Source: Rhodospirillaceae bacterium (GTDB taxonomy: Bacteria; Pseudomonadota; Alphaproteobacteria; Rhodospirillales; Magnetovibrionaceae). Taken from it: a stretch of 5,974 nt of DNA. The DNA lies in the NCBI GenBank assembly GCA_029883045.1, contig JAOUJU010000122.1, forward strand, positions 1-5,974, read 5' to 3'. Below the pieces are notes generated by a model, which did not search any database, was not told where the DNA came from, and saw only the letters and a program-made list of their open reading frames with translations. Numbering within the stretch: the first letter of the stretch is position 1; each line of letters opens with the position of its first letter. The position numbers and the translations under genes were made by a program. This document shows, one piece after another, positions 1-5,974 of this stretch.

Positions 1-1417
1 GCATAAGTTGCATCAAACCGCGCGCACCGACACCTGATTTGGCATTGGGGTTAAAGCGGCTTTCTTGGCGTACAAGTGCATATATCAATGCGCGGTCAAC
101 TTTAAAGCCATCTTCCGGTTGCCATACGGGAACCGGATAAACTGCCCCATCCAACCCGCCGCCATCTGGATAAAGCATTCCGTCCAAGCGCATGGCAAGT
201 TCAGCCATGCCGGCATTGGCGGCGATTGCTAAAATATCCCTAGCCGCGTCTTTTGATACCAACGTCGCAACCTTACGCAGTTCGCGTTCGGCCATTGCGT
301 CCTTGCCCAATTGCAGTAACGCCAAGGCGCGCCTGCCGCCTTTGTTGCCTTTTAATTTTCGGGTTTCATCACCAGCTAACGGCGGTATCTCCCAATTGAA
401 ATTTATTTCCCGTCCCATCAAACGGGCCGCTAACATTCCATAAAATGTTCGCTCGTGTTCGGCCGCACCTAACAACAGGGCCGTAACCTTTTCCGGCTTT
501 CTGGCAACCATATATGCCCTAGCTGCCCAAAAAGCAGCTGCCGAATGGGTCCACGGTGAGCTATCAAGTTCGGCTGATTTTTCAAAATGGGCGGCTGCGC
601 GTAAATGTTCGCCCTGACGCCACAACGCAAGACCAGCTGTCCAGTGGGCTTCGGGCAGATATAAGCCCGAACGCTTGGTTGCTTTTTCCGCCCATTGGGT
701 TGCCCATTCATCGCGTCCATCCATGAAATAACCTTTGGCTAAACGGGCATACGCCCAATCCATGTTGTAATCGCTGAACAAACGTTTGAGATTTTTATCA
801 TCAAGCATTTGCTTGACCGCTTTTGTGTGGCCGCGACGTAAACGGTCACGGATGCGGATTTTAAGACGCCATACCTCGCGCCGTTGGGCGCGGTTTAACC
901 TTTTTTCTGGCGGCTTGGCAATGGGTTCGCTTTCTAACGCGCTAAGCGGTGTTAGGTTGCGCCCGGCCTGCGGGGGTTTTGGTTTTTTCCAATTTGCCGG
1001 ACGGCGACGAAGCGCCAGTTTATAAATCTGTGGGGCGTAATGATGATCGGCATATTCATCCATCCATTCCTTTAATTCTTTGTATTTGGAACGGTACTTG
1101 GTTGGATGAAGGTAGCGCTGTGCTAGCACGTGGCCCATTAGCAATTTATCATCAATGGTTTTTATTATTTTGTCGGCTTGGGCCCAATCGCCTTTTTCCT
1201 GAAGCTGGAAAATTTTTCCATAACGCTGCACGTCATCTGCGCCCAAGACCGTGGGCATAATATCCGGCGAAATAGCGCCCACCAACGCGACCTTAGATGC
1301 GGGCTTTGGTATTGGGGTTGGTTTGCTGGCGGCATAAACCGATGATTGGTGCAACATCACCACAACCACTGCAATCGCAGTAACCTTAAATATTTGGGAA
1401 ATATGTGCTGATTTCAT
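1..1417 (-). CDS. slt: Soluble lytic murein transglycosylase (Slt type), C-terminus cut by window edge
   Basis: Exported enzyme expected to cleave the MurNAc-GlcNAc bond of peptidoglycan in the periplasm, leaving 1,6-anhydro-MurNAc ends. The frame is open from ATG at 1417 to the left edge, giving 472 visible residues. Residues 1-29 look like a signal peptide: Lys at 2 and 11, a hydrophobic core around 12-22, and a VYA site at 27-29. Next come a Pro/Lys linker and a long, mostly helical region like the superhelical part of Slt70; the block MGHVLAQRYLHPTKYRSKY starts at residue 94. The SLT catalytic domain begins near residue 440: RQES carries the likely catalytic Glu452, and GLMQ lies at 467-470. 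The rest of the domain is off-window. The start is supported by the signal peptide directly after it; the Shine-Dalgarno is weak (GAAG about 12 bases upstream). Family call is strong; the symbol is by analogy with E. coli. Confidence 0.93.
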   Translation of the reverse strand, partial: MKSAHISQIFKVTAIAVVVVMLHQSSVYAASKPTPIPKPASKVALVGAISPDIMPTVLGADDVQRYGKIFQLQEKGDWAQADKIIKTIDDKLLMGHVLAQRYLHPTKYRSKYKELKEWMDEYADHHYAPQIYKLALRRRPANWKKPKPPQAGRNLTPLSALESEPIAKPPEKRLNRAQRREVWRLKIRIRDRLRRGHTKAVKQMLDDKNLKRLFSDYNMDWAYARLAKGYFMDGRDEWATQWAEKATKRSGLYLPEAHWTAGLALWRQGEHLRAAAHFEKSAELDSSPWTHSAAAFWAARAYMVARKPEKVTALLLGAAEHERTFYGMLAARLMGREINFNWEIPPLAGDETRKLKGNKGGRRALALLQLGKDAMAERELRKVATLVSKDAARDILAIAANAGMAELAMRLDGMLYPDGGGLDGAVYPVPVWQPEDGFKVDRALIYALVRQESRFNPNAKSGVGARGLMQLM

Positions 1418-1444
1418 GGTTTTAAAACTTCAATGGGCGTTGCA

Positions 1445-1454
1445 ATATTAATAT
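1445..1454. repeat. 10-bp perfect palindrome upstream of the lytic transglycosylase
   Basis: ATATTAATAT reads the same on both strands. It lies 27-37 bases before the start codon at 1417, where a -10 element or operator could sit. Pure A/T palindromes are common in AT-rich spacers, so function is uncertain. Confidence 0.35.
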
Positions 1455-1511
1455 GTGGTGCTTCTAGCATAGATAACGCCGAGCAAAGAATAATTAATCC
1501 CCTAAAATCCG

Positions 1512-1534
1512 CCATTTTGTATACATAAAAATGG
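1512..1534. repeat. Inverted repeat CCATTTT-N9-AAAATGG
   Basis: Arms at 1512-1518 and 1528-1534 are perfect 7-bp inverted copies around a 9-base centre containing GTATAC. It lies about 95-117 bases upstream of the transglycosylase start. There is no T-run directly after it on either strand, so it is not a typical intrinsic terminator. A repressor or activator site is possible but unproven. Confidence 0.4.
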
Positions 1535-1610
1535 TGCTAATTTACCCCTCTAGGCAAAAAAATCGTTTAGTTTCAATAGATTGATTACAAAAACCGAAGC
1601 GCCGCCTTGA

Positions 1611-2510
1611 TTATCCTAGGCCGTCAATTTTTTTGCGAATTTCAATTAAATCGTGCCAAGTAGGCCGCTTCATCGCTGGCGAGCTAAGCAGATAGTCTGG
1701 ATGATAAATTGCCGTTGCCATTATTGGACGGCTCATGCGTGGGGTTTCAAATGTGAACCACTTACCGCGCAGTTTAGAAACGCTTCCCTGCTGGGCCAAT
1801 AATGAATGGGTAGCGGGACCGCCAACGGTAATAAGTATTTCAGGGTCTATCAGTTCGACCATTCGCTCAACGAAAGGTTGGCAAACCGCAATTTCGCCTG
1901 CATTGGGTGTACGATTGCCAGGCGGGCGCCAAAAAACCGTATTAGATATATACACATCGCTACGCGAAAGATTGATAGAAGCAAGCATCTTATCTAAAAG
2001 CGTGCCACTGGGCCCTGCAAACGGAATGCCTTGGCGGTCTTCATCTGCACCCGGGGCATCACCTATTAACACCACCTTGGCCGATTGATTGCCGTCACCA
2101 AATACCATATTGGTTGCAGTTTTTTTTAAGGCACAGCCATCAAACTGTTCTAATGCTGCCCTTAATTCATCAATGGTTTTTACATCGCCAGCAATTTTTA
2201 CCGCTGATTTGAGCGCTTGGTCGTGGCCGGGTGTTTTTATGTTAGCTTTTGCCGCGGGCGGCATTTGTGGCAGACCGGGGGTTAGATCAGGGATTGGTTT
2301 TGGGTTTTGTGTAATGGTTTGCACCGCTGCTGGTGCAGGTGTTTGAGCTGGAGCTGGGGCCAGAGCTTGGGCACTTTGAATTGCATCAAACCTATTTTGG
2401 CTTTCTTCGCCTATGGTCTCATCCACGCCAGCAGCGATATGCCAGCGCATAATCTCATCCGGGCTGAGGTTATCTGCGTTTTTTTGCAGGTATGTTTGCG
2501 AAAATACCAT
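1611..2510 (-). CDS. Uracil-DNA glycosylase, family 4/5-like, with incomplete iron-sulfur cysteine set
   Basis: A 299-aa protein expected to remove uracil from DNA, starting base excision repair in the cytoplasm. Residues 14-38 form a short helical N-terminal element. Residues 48-89 are an Ala/Pro/Gln-rich linker, probably disordered. The glycosylase domain spans about 115-298. Motif A is GDAPGADED at 150-158, followed by GIPFAGPSG (161-169), the RPPGNR block (195-200), and a motif-B-like HPDYLL at 270-275. In the well-known Thermus family-4 enzyme four Cys hold a [4Fe-4S] cluster. Aligned by eye, only C126 and C210 remain; the other two positions are F123 and W194. The start at 2510 has AAGGA 11 bases upstream. 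The gene is divergent from ETF-QO. Fold assignment is strong; the exact UDG family and cluster status are uncertain. Confidence 0.92.
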   Translation of the reverse strand: MVFSQTYLQKNADNLSPDEIMRWHIAAGVDETIGEESQNRFDAIQSAQALAPAPAQTPAPAAVQTITQNPKPIPDLTPGLPQMPPAAKANIKTPGHDQALKSAVKIAGDVKTIDELRAALEQFDGCALKKTATNMVFGDGNQSAKVVLIGDAPGADEDRQGIPFAGPSGTLLDKMLASINLSRSDVYISNTVFWRPPGNRTPNAGEIAVCQPFVERMVELIDPEILITVGGPATHSLLAQQGSVSKLRGKWFTFETPRMSRPIMATAIYHPDYLLSSPAMKRPTWHDLIEIRKKIDGLG

Positions 2511-2521
2511 ATTTGAAAGAA

Positions 2522-2526
2522 TCCTT
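2522..2526 (-). promoter_or_regulatory. Probable ribosome binding site of the UDG gene
   Basis: On the minus strand this reads AAGGA, 11 bases before the ATG at 2510. The spacing is slightly long but it is the best Shine-Dalgarno match near this start. Confidence 0.4.
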
Positions 2527-2540
2527 TAGTTCCGGCCATA

Positions 2541-2549
2541 ATCATAACA
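2541..2549 (-). promoter_or_regulatory. Possible extended -10 promoter for the UDG gene
   Basis: The minus strand reads TGTTATGAT, an extended -10 pattern (TGn followed by TATGAT, 5 of 6 to consensus), about 30 bases before the UDG start codon. No good -35 hexamer is seen at the right distance, so this is tentative. Confidence 0.3.
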
Positions 2550-2557
2550 CCGGGGTT

Positions 2558-2587
2558 TTGCACTTCCATCCCCTGAAACCATACAAT
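2558..2587 (+). promoter_or_regulatory. Possible sigma-70-type promoter for ETF-QO
   Basis: TTGCAC (2558-2563) and TACAAT (2582-2587) are 18 bp apart. The -10 is 5 of 6 to consensus; the -35 shares only TTG. A second TACAAT overlaps at 2587-2592. Transcription would begin near 2594-2600, leaving a leader of roughly 35 bases. The pattern is plausible but low in specificity in AT-rich DNA. Confidence 0.35.
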
Positions 2588-2621
2588 ACAATTTTATTTA
2601 ATAATCACAATTTTTCAGGGG
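2570..2621. repeat. Perfect 9-bp inverted repeat in the divergent promoter region
   Basis: CCCCTGAAA (2570-2578) and TTTCAGGGG (2613-2621) are exact reverse complements separated by 34 bases. The pair brackets the proposed -10 of ETF-QO, and the right arm includes the AGGGG that probably serves as its ribosome binding site. It could be paired binding sites for a regulator, or a stem if transcription starts further upstream. Symmetry is seen directly; function is inferred. Confidence 0.55.
2617..2621 (+). promoter_or_regulatory. Probable ribosome binding site deciding the ETF-QO start
   Basis: AGGGG lies 11 bases before ATG 2633. It is the best Shine-Dalgarno-like run near the N-terminus and favours this start over the in-frame ATG at 2492 and over ATG 2681 (Met17), which has no such run in front of it. 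Confidence 0.45.
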
Positions 2622-2632
2622 TTTACCAACGT

Positions 2633-4300
2633 ATGCAAAGCGCGACCAAAGCCACCATAGACAGACCAGCGCGCGAACAGATGCAATTTGACGTAATTGT
2701 AGTGGGTGGTGGGGTGGCTGGCCTTAGCGCCGCAATTCGCATCAAACAAAACGCACAACAATTAGGCGTTGATATAAGTGTTTGCGTTGTGGAAAAGGGC
2801 TCAGAAGTTGGGGCCCACACCCTGTCCGGTGCCGTGATTGACCCCATAGCGCTGAACGAGCTTTTCCCCAATTGGCAAGAACTGGGCGCGCCGCTTACCC
2901 AACCAGTCAGCAAAGACCGTTTTTTATTCCTGACAAAAAAATCTGCTTTTTCCCTTCCGCTTCCACCGGGAATGAAAAATCATGGAAATTTTGTTGCCAG
3001 CCTTGGCCTTGTCGCCCGCTGGTTAGGAAGCCAAGCGGAAAACATTGGGGTTGAGATATTTCCAGGGTTCGCGGCGGCAGAAATTTTATATGATACAAAC
3101 GGGCGGGTAACTGGCATTGCCACTGGTGATATGGGGTTAGGGCGCGATGGCACACCCGGCGCAAACTTCGAGCCGGGGGTTGAGCTTGTTGGTAAATACA
3201 CCCTATTTGCCGAAGGCTGCCGCGGGTCGCTTTCAGAACAATTAAAAGAGCGATTTAATTTAACCGACGCCACCCAAGAACAAACCTATGGTCTTGGCAT
3301 AAAAGAACTGTGGGAAATAAACCCCGCCGAACATAAACCCGGTTTGGTTGTTCATTCCATCGGCTGGCCGTTAAGTGCAGATGTTTATGGGGGATCGTTT
3401 CTTTACCATCTTGAAGGAAACATGGTTGCGGTTGGTTTTATTACTGGGCTTGATTATGCCAACCCCTATCTTTCGCCGTTTGATGAAATGCAGCGTTTTA
3501 AAACGCATCCGGCAATAAAACCAACATTTACTGGCGGGCGGCGAATTGCCTATGGCGCGCGCGCACTGAATGAGGGTGGGTTCCAGTCCATCCCCAAGCT
3601 AGTTTTTCCCGGTGGCGCACTTATTGGTGCGGCGGCTGGTTTTATGAATGTTCCGCGCATAAAGGGTTCTCATACTGCAATGAAGTCGGCAATGGTTGCC
3701 GCTGATGCAGTATGCGGGGCGCTTAAAAATGGCGGCGGGGAATTGCTAAATGAATATCCCGAACAAATGAAAAAAAGTTGGGTGTTTAACGAATTATATC
3801 TTGCGCGCAATATTCGCCCATCATTCAAATGGGGACTGTGGCCGGGACTTATATTAAGCGCCATTGATACATACATTTTTCGTGGTCGGGCACCGTGGAC
3901 GCTAAGCCACCACGGGCCTGATCGGGCGCAATTGCTACGTGCCAGCAAACCGCGCAAAATTGATTATCCCAAACCAGACGGGGTACTAACATTTGATAGG
4001 CTTAGTTCGGTTTATATTTCCGGAACTTCACACCAAGAAAATCAACCGTGCCATCTAACGTTAAAGGATGAACGCATTCCGGTTGAAACCAACCTTGTGC
4101 TTTATGATGGACCAGAAGCAAGATACTGCCCAGCAGGGGTTTATGAATTTATCAATAACGATGACAAAACCGCCGCGCGTTTACAAATAAATGCAGCTAA
4201 TTGTGTTCATTGTAAAACCTGCGACATTAAGGACCCCCTTGGCAACATAGTCTGGACTGTGCCTGAAGGTGGTGGTGGGCCCAATTATCCCAATATGTAA
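2633..4300 (+). CDS. Electron transfer flavoprotein-ubiquinone oxidoreductase (ETF-QO)
   Basis: Takes electrons from reduced electron transfer flavoprotein, which collects them from acyl-CoA and other dehydrogenases, and passes them to ubiquinone at the inner membrane (homologue of mitochondrial ETFDH). From ATG 2633 the protein is 555 aa, normal for bacterial members. The FAD-binding Rossmann motif GGGVAG is at 25-30, after a hydrophobic strand. HTLSGAVIDP at 62-71, GCRGSL at 195-200 and KGSHTAMKS at 344-352 are typical blocks. The C-terminal ferredoxin-like part carries the [4Fe-4S] ligands C499 (CPAGVYE), C524, C527 and C530, with the 25/3/3 spacing known for the family. An in-frame ATG at 2492 would overlap the divergent UDG gene and add sequence unlike the family, so it was not used. 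ETF alpha/beta genes are not in the window. The TPR gene follows with a 52-base gap, so co-transcription is likely. Confidence 0.97.
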   Translation: MQSATKATIDRPAREQMQFDVIVVGGGVAGLSAAIRIKQNAQQLGVDISVCVVEKGSEVGAHTLSGAVIDPIALNELFPNWQELGAPLTQPVSKDRFLFLTKKSAFSLPLPPGMKNHGNFVASLGLVARWLGSQAENIGVEIFPGFAAAEILYDTNGRVTGIATGDMGLGRDGTPGANFEPGVELVGKYTLFAEGCRGSLSEQLKERFNLTDATQEQTYGLGIKELWEINPAEHKPGLVVHSIGWPLSADVYGGSFLYHLEGNMVAVGFITGLDYANPYLSPFDEMQRFKTHPAIKPTFTGGRRIAYGARALNEGGFQSIPKLVFPGGALIGAAAGFMNVPRIKGSHTAMKSAMVAADAVCGALKNGGGELLNEYPEQMKKSWVFNELYLARNIRPSFKWGLWPGLILSAIDTYIFRGRAPWTLSHHGPDRAQLLRASKPRKIDYPKPDGVLTFDRLSSVYISGTSHQENQPCHLTLKDERIPVETNLVLYDGPEARYCPAGVYEFINNDDKTAARLQINAANCVHCKTCDIKDPLGNIVWTVPEGGGGPNYPNM

Positions 4301-4340
4301 AATCAGCAAAGTATGGATAAATAGACGTGAAACTTGTTTG

Positions 4341-4382
4341 CGATTGGGGCCTATGCTGGGTAGACTGGGGCCTATGTTGCAA
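4341..4382 (+). repeat. 21-bp imperfect tandem duplication across the TPR gene start
   Basis: Two adjacent 21-base units (4341-4361 and 4362-4382) share the core TGGGGCCTATG and match at 15 of their first 18 bases; the last codon differs completely (GGT versus CAA). In the TPR gene frame they read RLGPMLG and RLGPMLQ. Each contains an ATG (4353, 4374) preceded by GGGG. The three differences in the first six codons are all synonymous (CGA/AGA, TTG/CTG, CTG/TTG). Confidence 0.85.
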
Positions 4383-5974
4383 AAATTTTCCATCCAATCA
4401 ATTTTATTCGCGCAGGCATTGGGGCTAAGTTTATTAGCAGCGGCGGCGTTTGTGCCGTCGCATGGCATTGCTGCCATCAAAGGCGAGCCCGGCATAACAT
4501 TTTCAGGTAATTATCTTGCCGGACGCCACGCCCAAACTTCGCGCGATACCCTTAACGCTGCATTGTTTTTAGGTGCTGCCGCTAAAATGGTTCCAGATAA
4601 TATAGAACTTTTGCGACGGGCATACGTGTTGGCCCTAAGCGAAGGCGATATTGCGGGCGGTATAGGCTTTCTTCAGCGCATAGAAAAACTAGGCGGTGAT
4701 GCGCCGTTATCAGATATTGTTCATGCTGCACAGTTAATAAAATCAGGCAACTATGGCGATGTGGGTAAATATTTTAAAACCGACGGCAAAAAGCTAGAGG
4801 GTATAAACGCCTATGTTGGCCCAATATTAAATGCGTGGGCACTGGCCGGTGAAAAAAAATTCGATCAGGCAATAAAAGCATTGGCAAAGGACAAAGAAAA
4901 AACAGGTTCGCTAGCATTTAGCGAATTACACCTTGGCCTGATAAACGATATGGGCGGCAAAGGGGAAGCGGCTGAAATAAATTATAACGCCGTGGTTAAA
5001 GAATCCGGGATGTCGCTGCGCCTTGCCCAGCATTTTGGTGGGATGCTAGAACGCAGTGGCAAACCCACAGAGGCCTTAGAAATTTATGCCCAATATGACG
5101 CCATTGATGAAGCGTATGGAACTTTGGCCGCGGCTGAGAAAAGAATAAAATCAGGCATTAAACCAGCGCCCGAAATAAACACCCCGGCGCGCGGTGCGGC
5201 CGAAGCAATGTTTGGTCTTGCTTCATCATTAAGCGTCCAAGGGGCAACTGAATCGGCCATGGTATTGGCGCAGCTGGCACTTTATCTGCGCCCTGATTTT
5301 CCTGCGGCCATTACCGTTGTCGGCAACATATTAGAATCTTATCAACGCTTTGATGATGCAAATAGCATTTATAAAAAAATCCCCCAATCATCGATAATGT
5401 ACGAACAGACAAAATTAAGAATAGCCGTAAACTTGGAAAGGCTAAAACAAATCGATGACGCAATAAAAATGCTAAAGGAAATATCCGCTGCTAATAAATC
5501 TAATTCCAGTGCGCTGGTTGAACTAGGTGACATATTGCGCCGGGCAGAAAGATTTTCTGAGGCCGCCACCGCATACAGTCAGGCCCTAGGTCGTATAAAT
5601 AAAATTGATAAACGCCATTGGGGAATTTTTTATTCGCGCGGCATATCATTTGAACGTTCTGATAAGTGGAAAAAAGCCGAGAATGATTTTTTAACAGCGC
5701 TAAAGATGGACCCCGATCAACCGTTTGTTTTGAACTATCTTGGTTATTCGTGGATTGAGAAAAAAATAAACCTGGAAAAAGCAGTGTCAATGATACAAAA
5801 AGCTGTCGATTTGCGCCCGCGCGATGGCTACATTGTCGATAGTCTTGGCTGGGGGCTATATCAACTAGGTGATTTTGCCACAGCGGTTAAAAAACTTGAA
5901 CGTGCTGTTTTGCTGCGACCAGAGGACCCCATAATTAATGACCATCTTGGTGATGCATTGTGGCGTGTCGGGCG
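4353..5974 (+). CDS. Exported tetratricopeptide-repeat protein, C-terminus cut by window edge
   Basis: An open frame runs to the right edge: 540 complete codons from ATG 4353 (533 from ATG 4374). Residues 8-41 look like a signal peptide: Lys11, a hydrophobic stretch about 17-34 with LLAAAAF, and cleavage likely after A41. This implies the periplasm or an envelope anchor. The rest is helical solenoid. Degenerate repeats fill about 50-380; clear TPR units begin at about 386 and include NYLGYSW at 461, GYIVDSLGW at 492-500 and DPIINDHLGD at 525-534, with the usual alternating Gly/Ala and aromatic positions. The C-terminal block resembles a TPR family I know from alphaproteobacteria with no settled function; a scaffold for envelope proteins is a guess. 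It probably shares a transcript with ETF-QO. The start is ambiguous: ATG 4353, ATG 4374, or TTG at 4338 or 4344, and the GGGG before each ATG is only 3 bases away. Confidence 0.9.
   Translation, partial: MLGRLGPMLQKFSIQSILFAQALGLSLLAAAAFVPSHGIAAIKGEPGITFSGNYLAGRHAQTSRDTLNAALFLGAAAKMVPDNIELLRRAYVLALSEGDIAGGIGFLQRIEKLGGDAPLSDIVHAAQLIKSGNYGDVGKYFKTDGKKLEGINAYVGPILNAWALAGEKKFDQAIKALAKDKEKTGSLAFSELHLGLINDMGGKGEAAEINYNAVVKESGMSLRLAQHFGGMLERSGKPTEALEIYAQYDAIDEAYGTLAAAEKRIKSGIKPAPEINTPARGAAEAMFGLASSLSVQGATESAMVLAQLALYLRPDFPAAITVVGNILESYQRFDDANSIYKKIPQSSIMYEQTKLRIAVNLERLKQIDDAIKMLKEISAANKSNSSALVELGDILRRAERFSEAATAYSQALGRINKIDKRHWGIFYSRGISFERSDKWKKAENDFLTALKMDPDQPFVLNYLGYSWIEKKINLEKAVSMIQKAVDLRPRDGYIVDSLGWGLYQLGDFATAVKKLERAVLLRPEDPIINDHLGDALWRVG

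Larger units (their letters stand above)
1418..1610. other. AT-rich spacer between UDG and lytic transglycosylase genes
   Basis: This 193-base gap separates two co-directional minus-strand genes. No credible ORF, tRNA or structured RNA is visible. It is AT-rich, with a 7-T run read on the minus strand (complement of 1556-1562) and two palindromes listed separately. It is long enough to hold an independent promoter for the transglycosylase gene, but no convincing -35/-10 pair with 16-18 bp spacing was found. Confidence 0.6.

Noticed and set aside
192..1260. Plus-strand frames at 192-443, 786-1025 and 949-1260, and a minus-strand frame at 469-720
   Set aside because: All lie inside the continuous lytic transglycosylase frame on the minus strand and show low-complexity, non-domain translations.
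1556..1610. Intrinsic terminator after the UDG gene (GC-rich GGCGGCGCTTCGG followed by TTTTT on the minus strand)
   Set aside because: The GC-rich segment does not fold into a stem longer than about two or three pairs, so there is no convincing hairpin before either T-run.
1735..2516. Plus-strand frames opposite the UDG gene
   Set aside because: They are antisense shadows of a well-supported UDG coding region, with no recognisable motifs or start signals.
2536..2555. CCGG pair around the ATAATCATAACA stretch as an operator
   Set aside because: Only 4-bp arms, which is expected by chance.
2492..2632. N-terminal extension of ETF-QO from the in-frame ATG at 2492
   Set aside because: It would overlap the first 19 bases of the divergent UDG gene and place the promoter region inside a coding region. 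The extra 47 residues resemble no family sequence, and ATG 2633 gives the usual 555-aa length.
2623..3957. Minus-strand and alternative-frame ORFs within ETF-QO
   Set aside because: ETF-QO has continuous family motifs throughout; the overlapping frames are Pro/Ser-rich shadows.
5369..5790. Minus-strand frames opposite the TPR gene
   Set aside because: They are antisense to a clear TPR solenoid and contain no motif or plausible start context.

Overview
The window looks like ordinary chromosomal DNA from an alphaproteobacterium, moderately AT-leaning by eye. It carries two leftward and two rightward protein genes and no sign of a mobile element, CRISPR array, RNA gene or phage. The lineage call rests on protein character. 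The lytic transglycosylase, the family-4-like uracil-DNA glycosylase with an Ala/Pro linker, and the tetratricopeptide protein ending in a GYIVDSLGW-type block all resemble alphaproteobacterial versions as I remember them. No database search was possible.

Layout: (1) 1-1417, minus strand: an exported Slt-type lytic transglycosylase. Its catalytic domain runs off the left edge just after the catalytic Glu and the GLMQ motif. (2) 1418-1610: a 193-base AT-rich spacer with two small palindromes and no gene. (3) 1611-2510, minus strand: a uracil-DNA glycosylase of the family 4/5 fold. (4) 2511-2632: a 122-base divergent promoter region holding a perfect 9-bp inverted repeat. (5) 2633-4300, plus strand: complete electron transfer flavoprotein-ubiquinone oxidoreductase (ETF-QO, 555 aa). 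(6) 4301-4352: a short spacer entering a 21-bp tandem duplication. (7) 4353 to the right edge, plus strand: an exported TPR protein, cut at its C-terminal side.

The genes do not form one pathway. Two deal with the cell envelope (lytic transglycosylase, periplasmic TPR protein), one with DNA repair and one with respiratory electron entry. UDG and the transglycosylase are co-directional. ETF-QO and the TPR gene are co-directional with a 52-base gap, so they are likely co-transcribed. All are probably housekeeping.

I do not see an undescribed system here. The points most worth a second look are: the UDG keeps only two of the four cysteines that bind the family-4 iron-sulfur cluster; the 9-bp inverted repeat in the divergent promoter has one arm covering the probable ETF-QO ribosome binding site; and the TPR gene has a 21-bp in-frame duplication across its start codon whose differences are synonymous over the first six codons.
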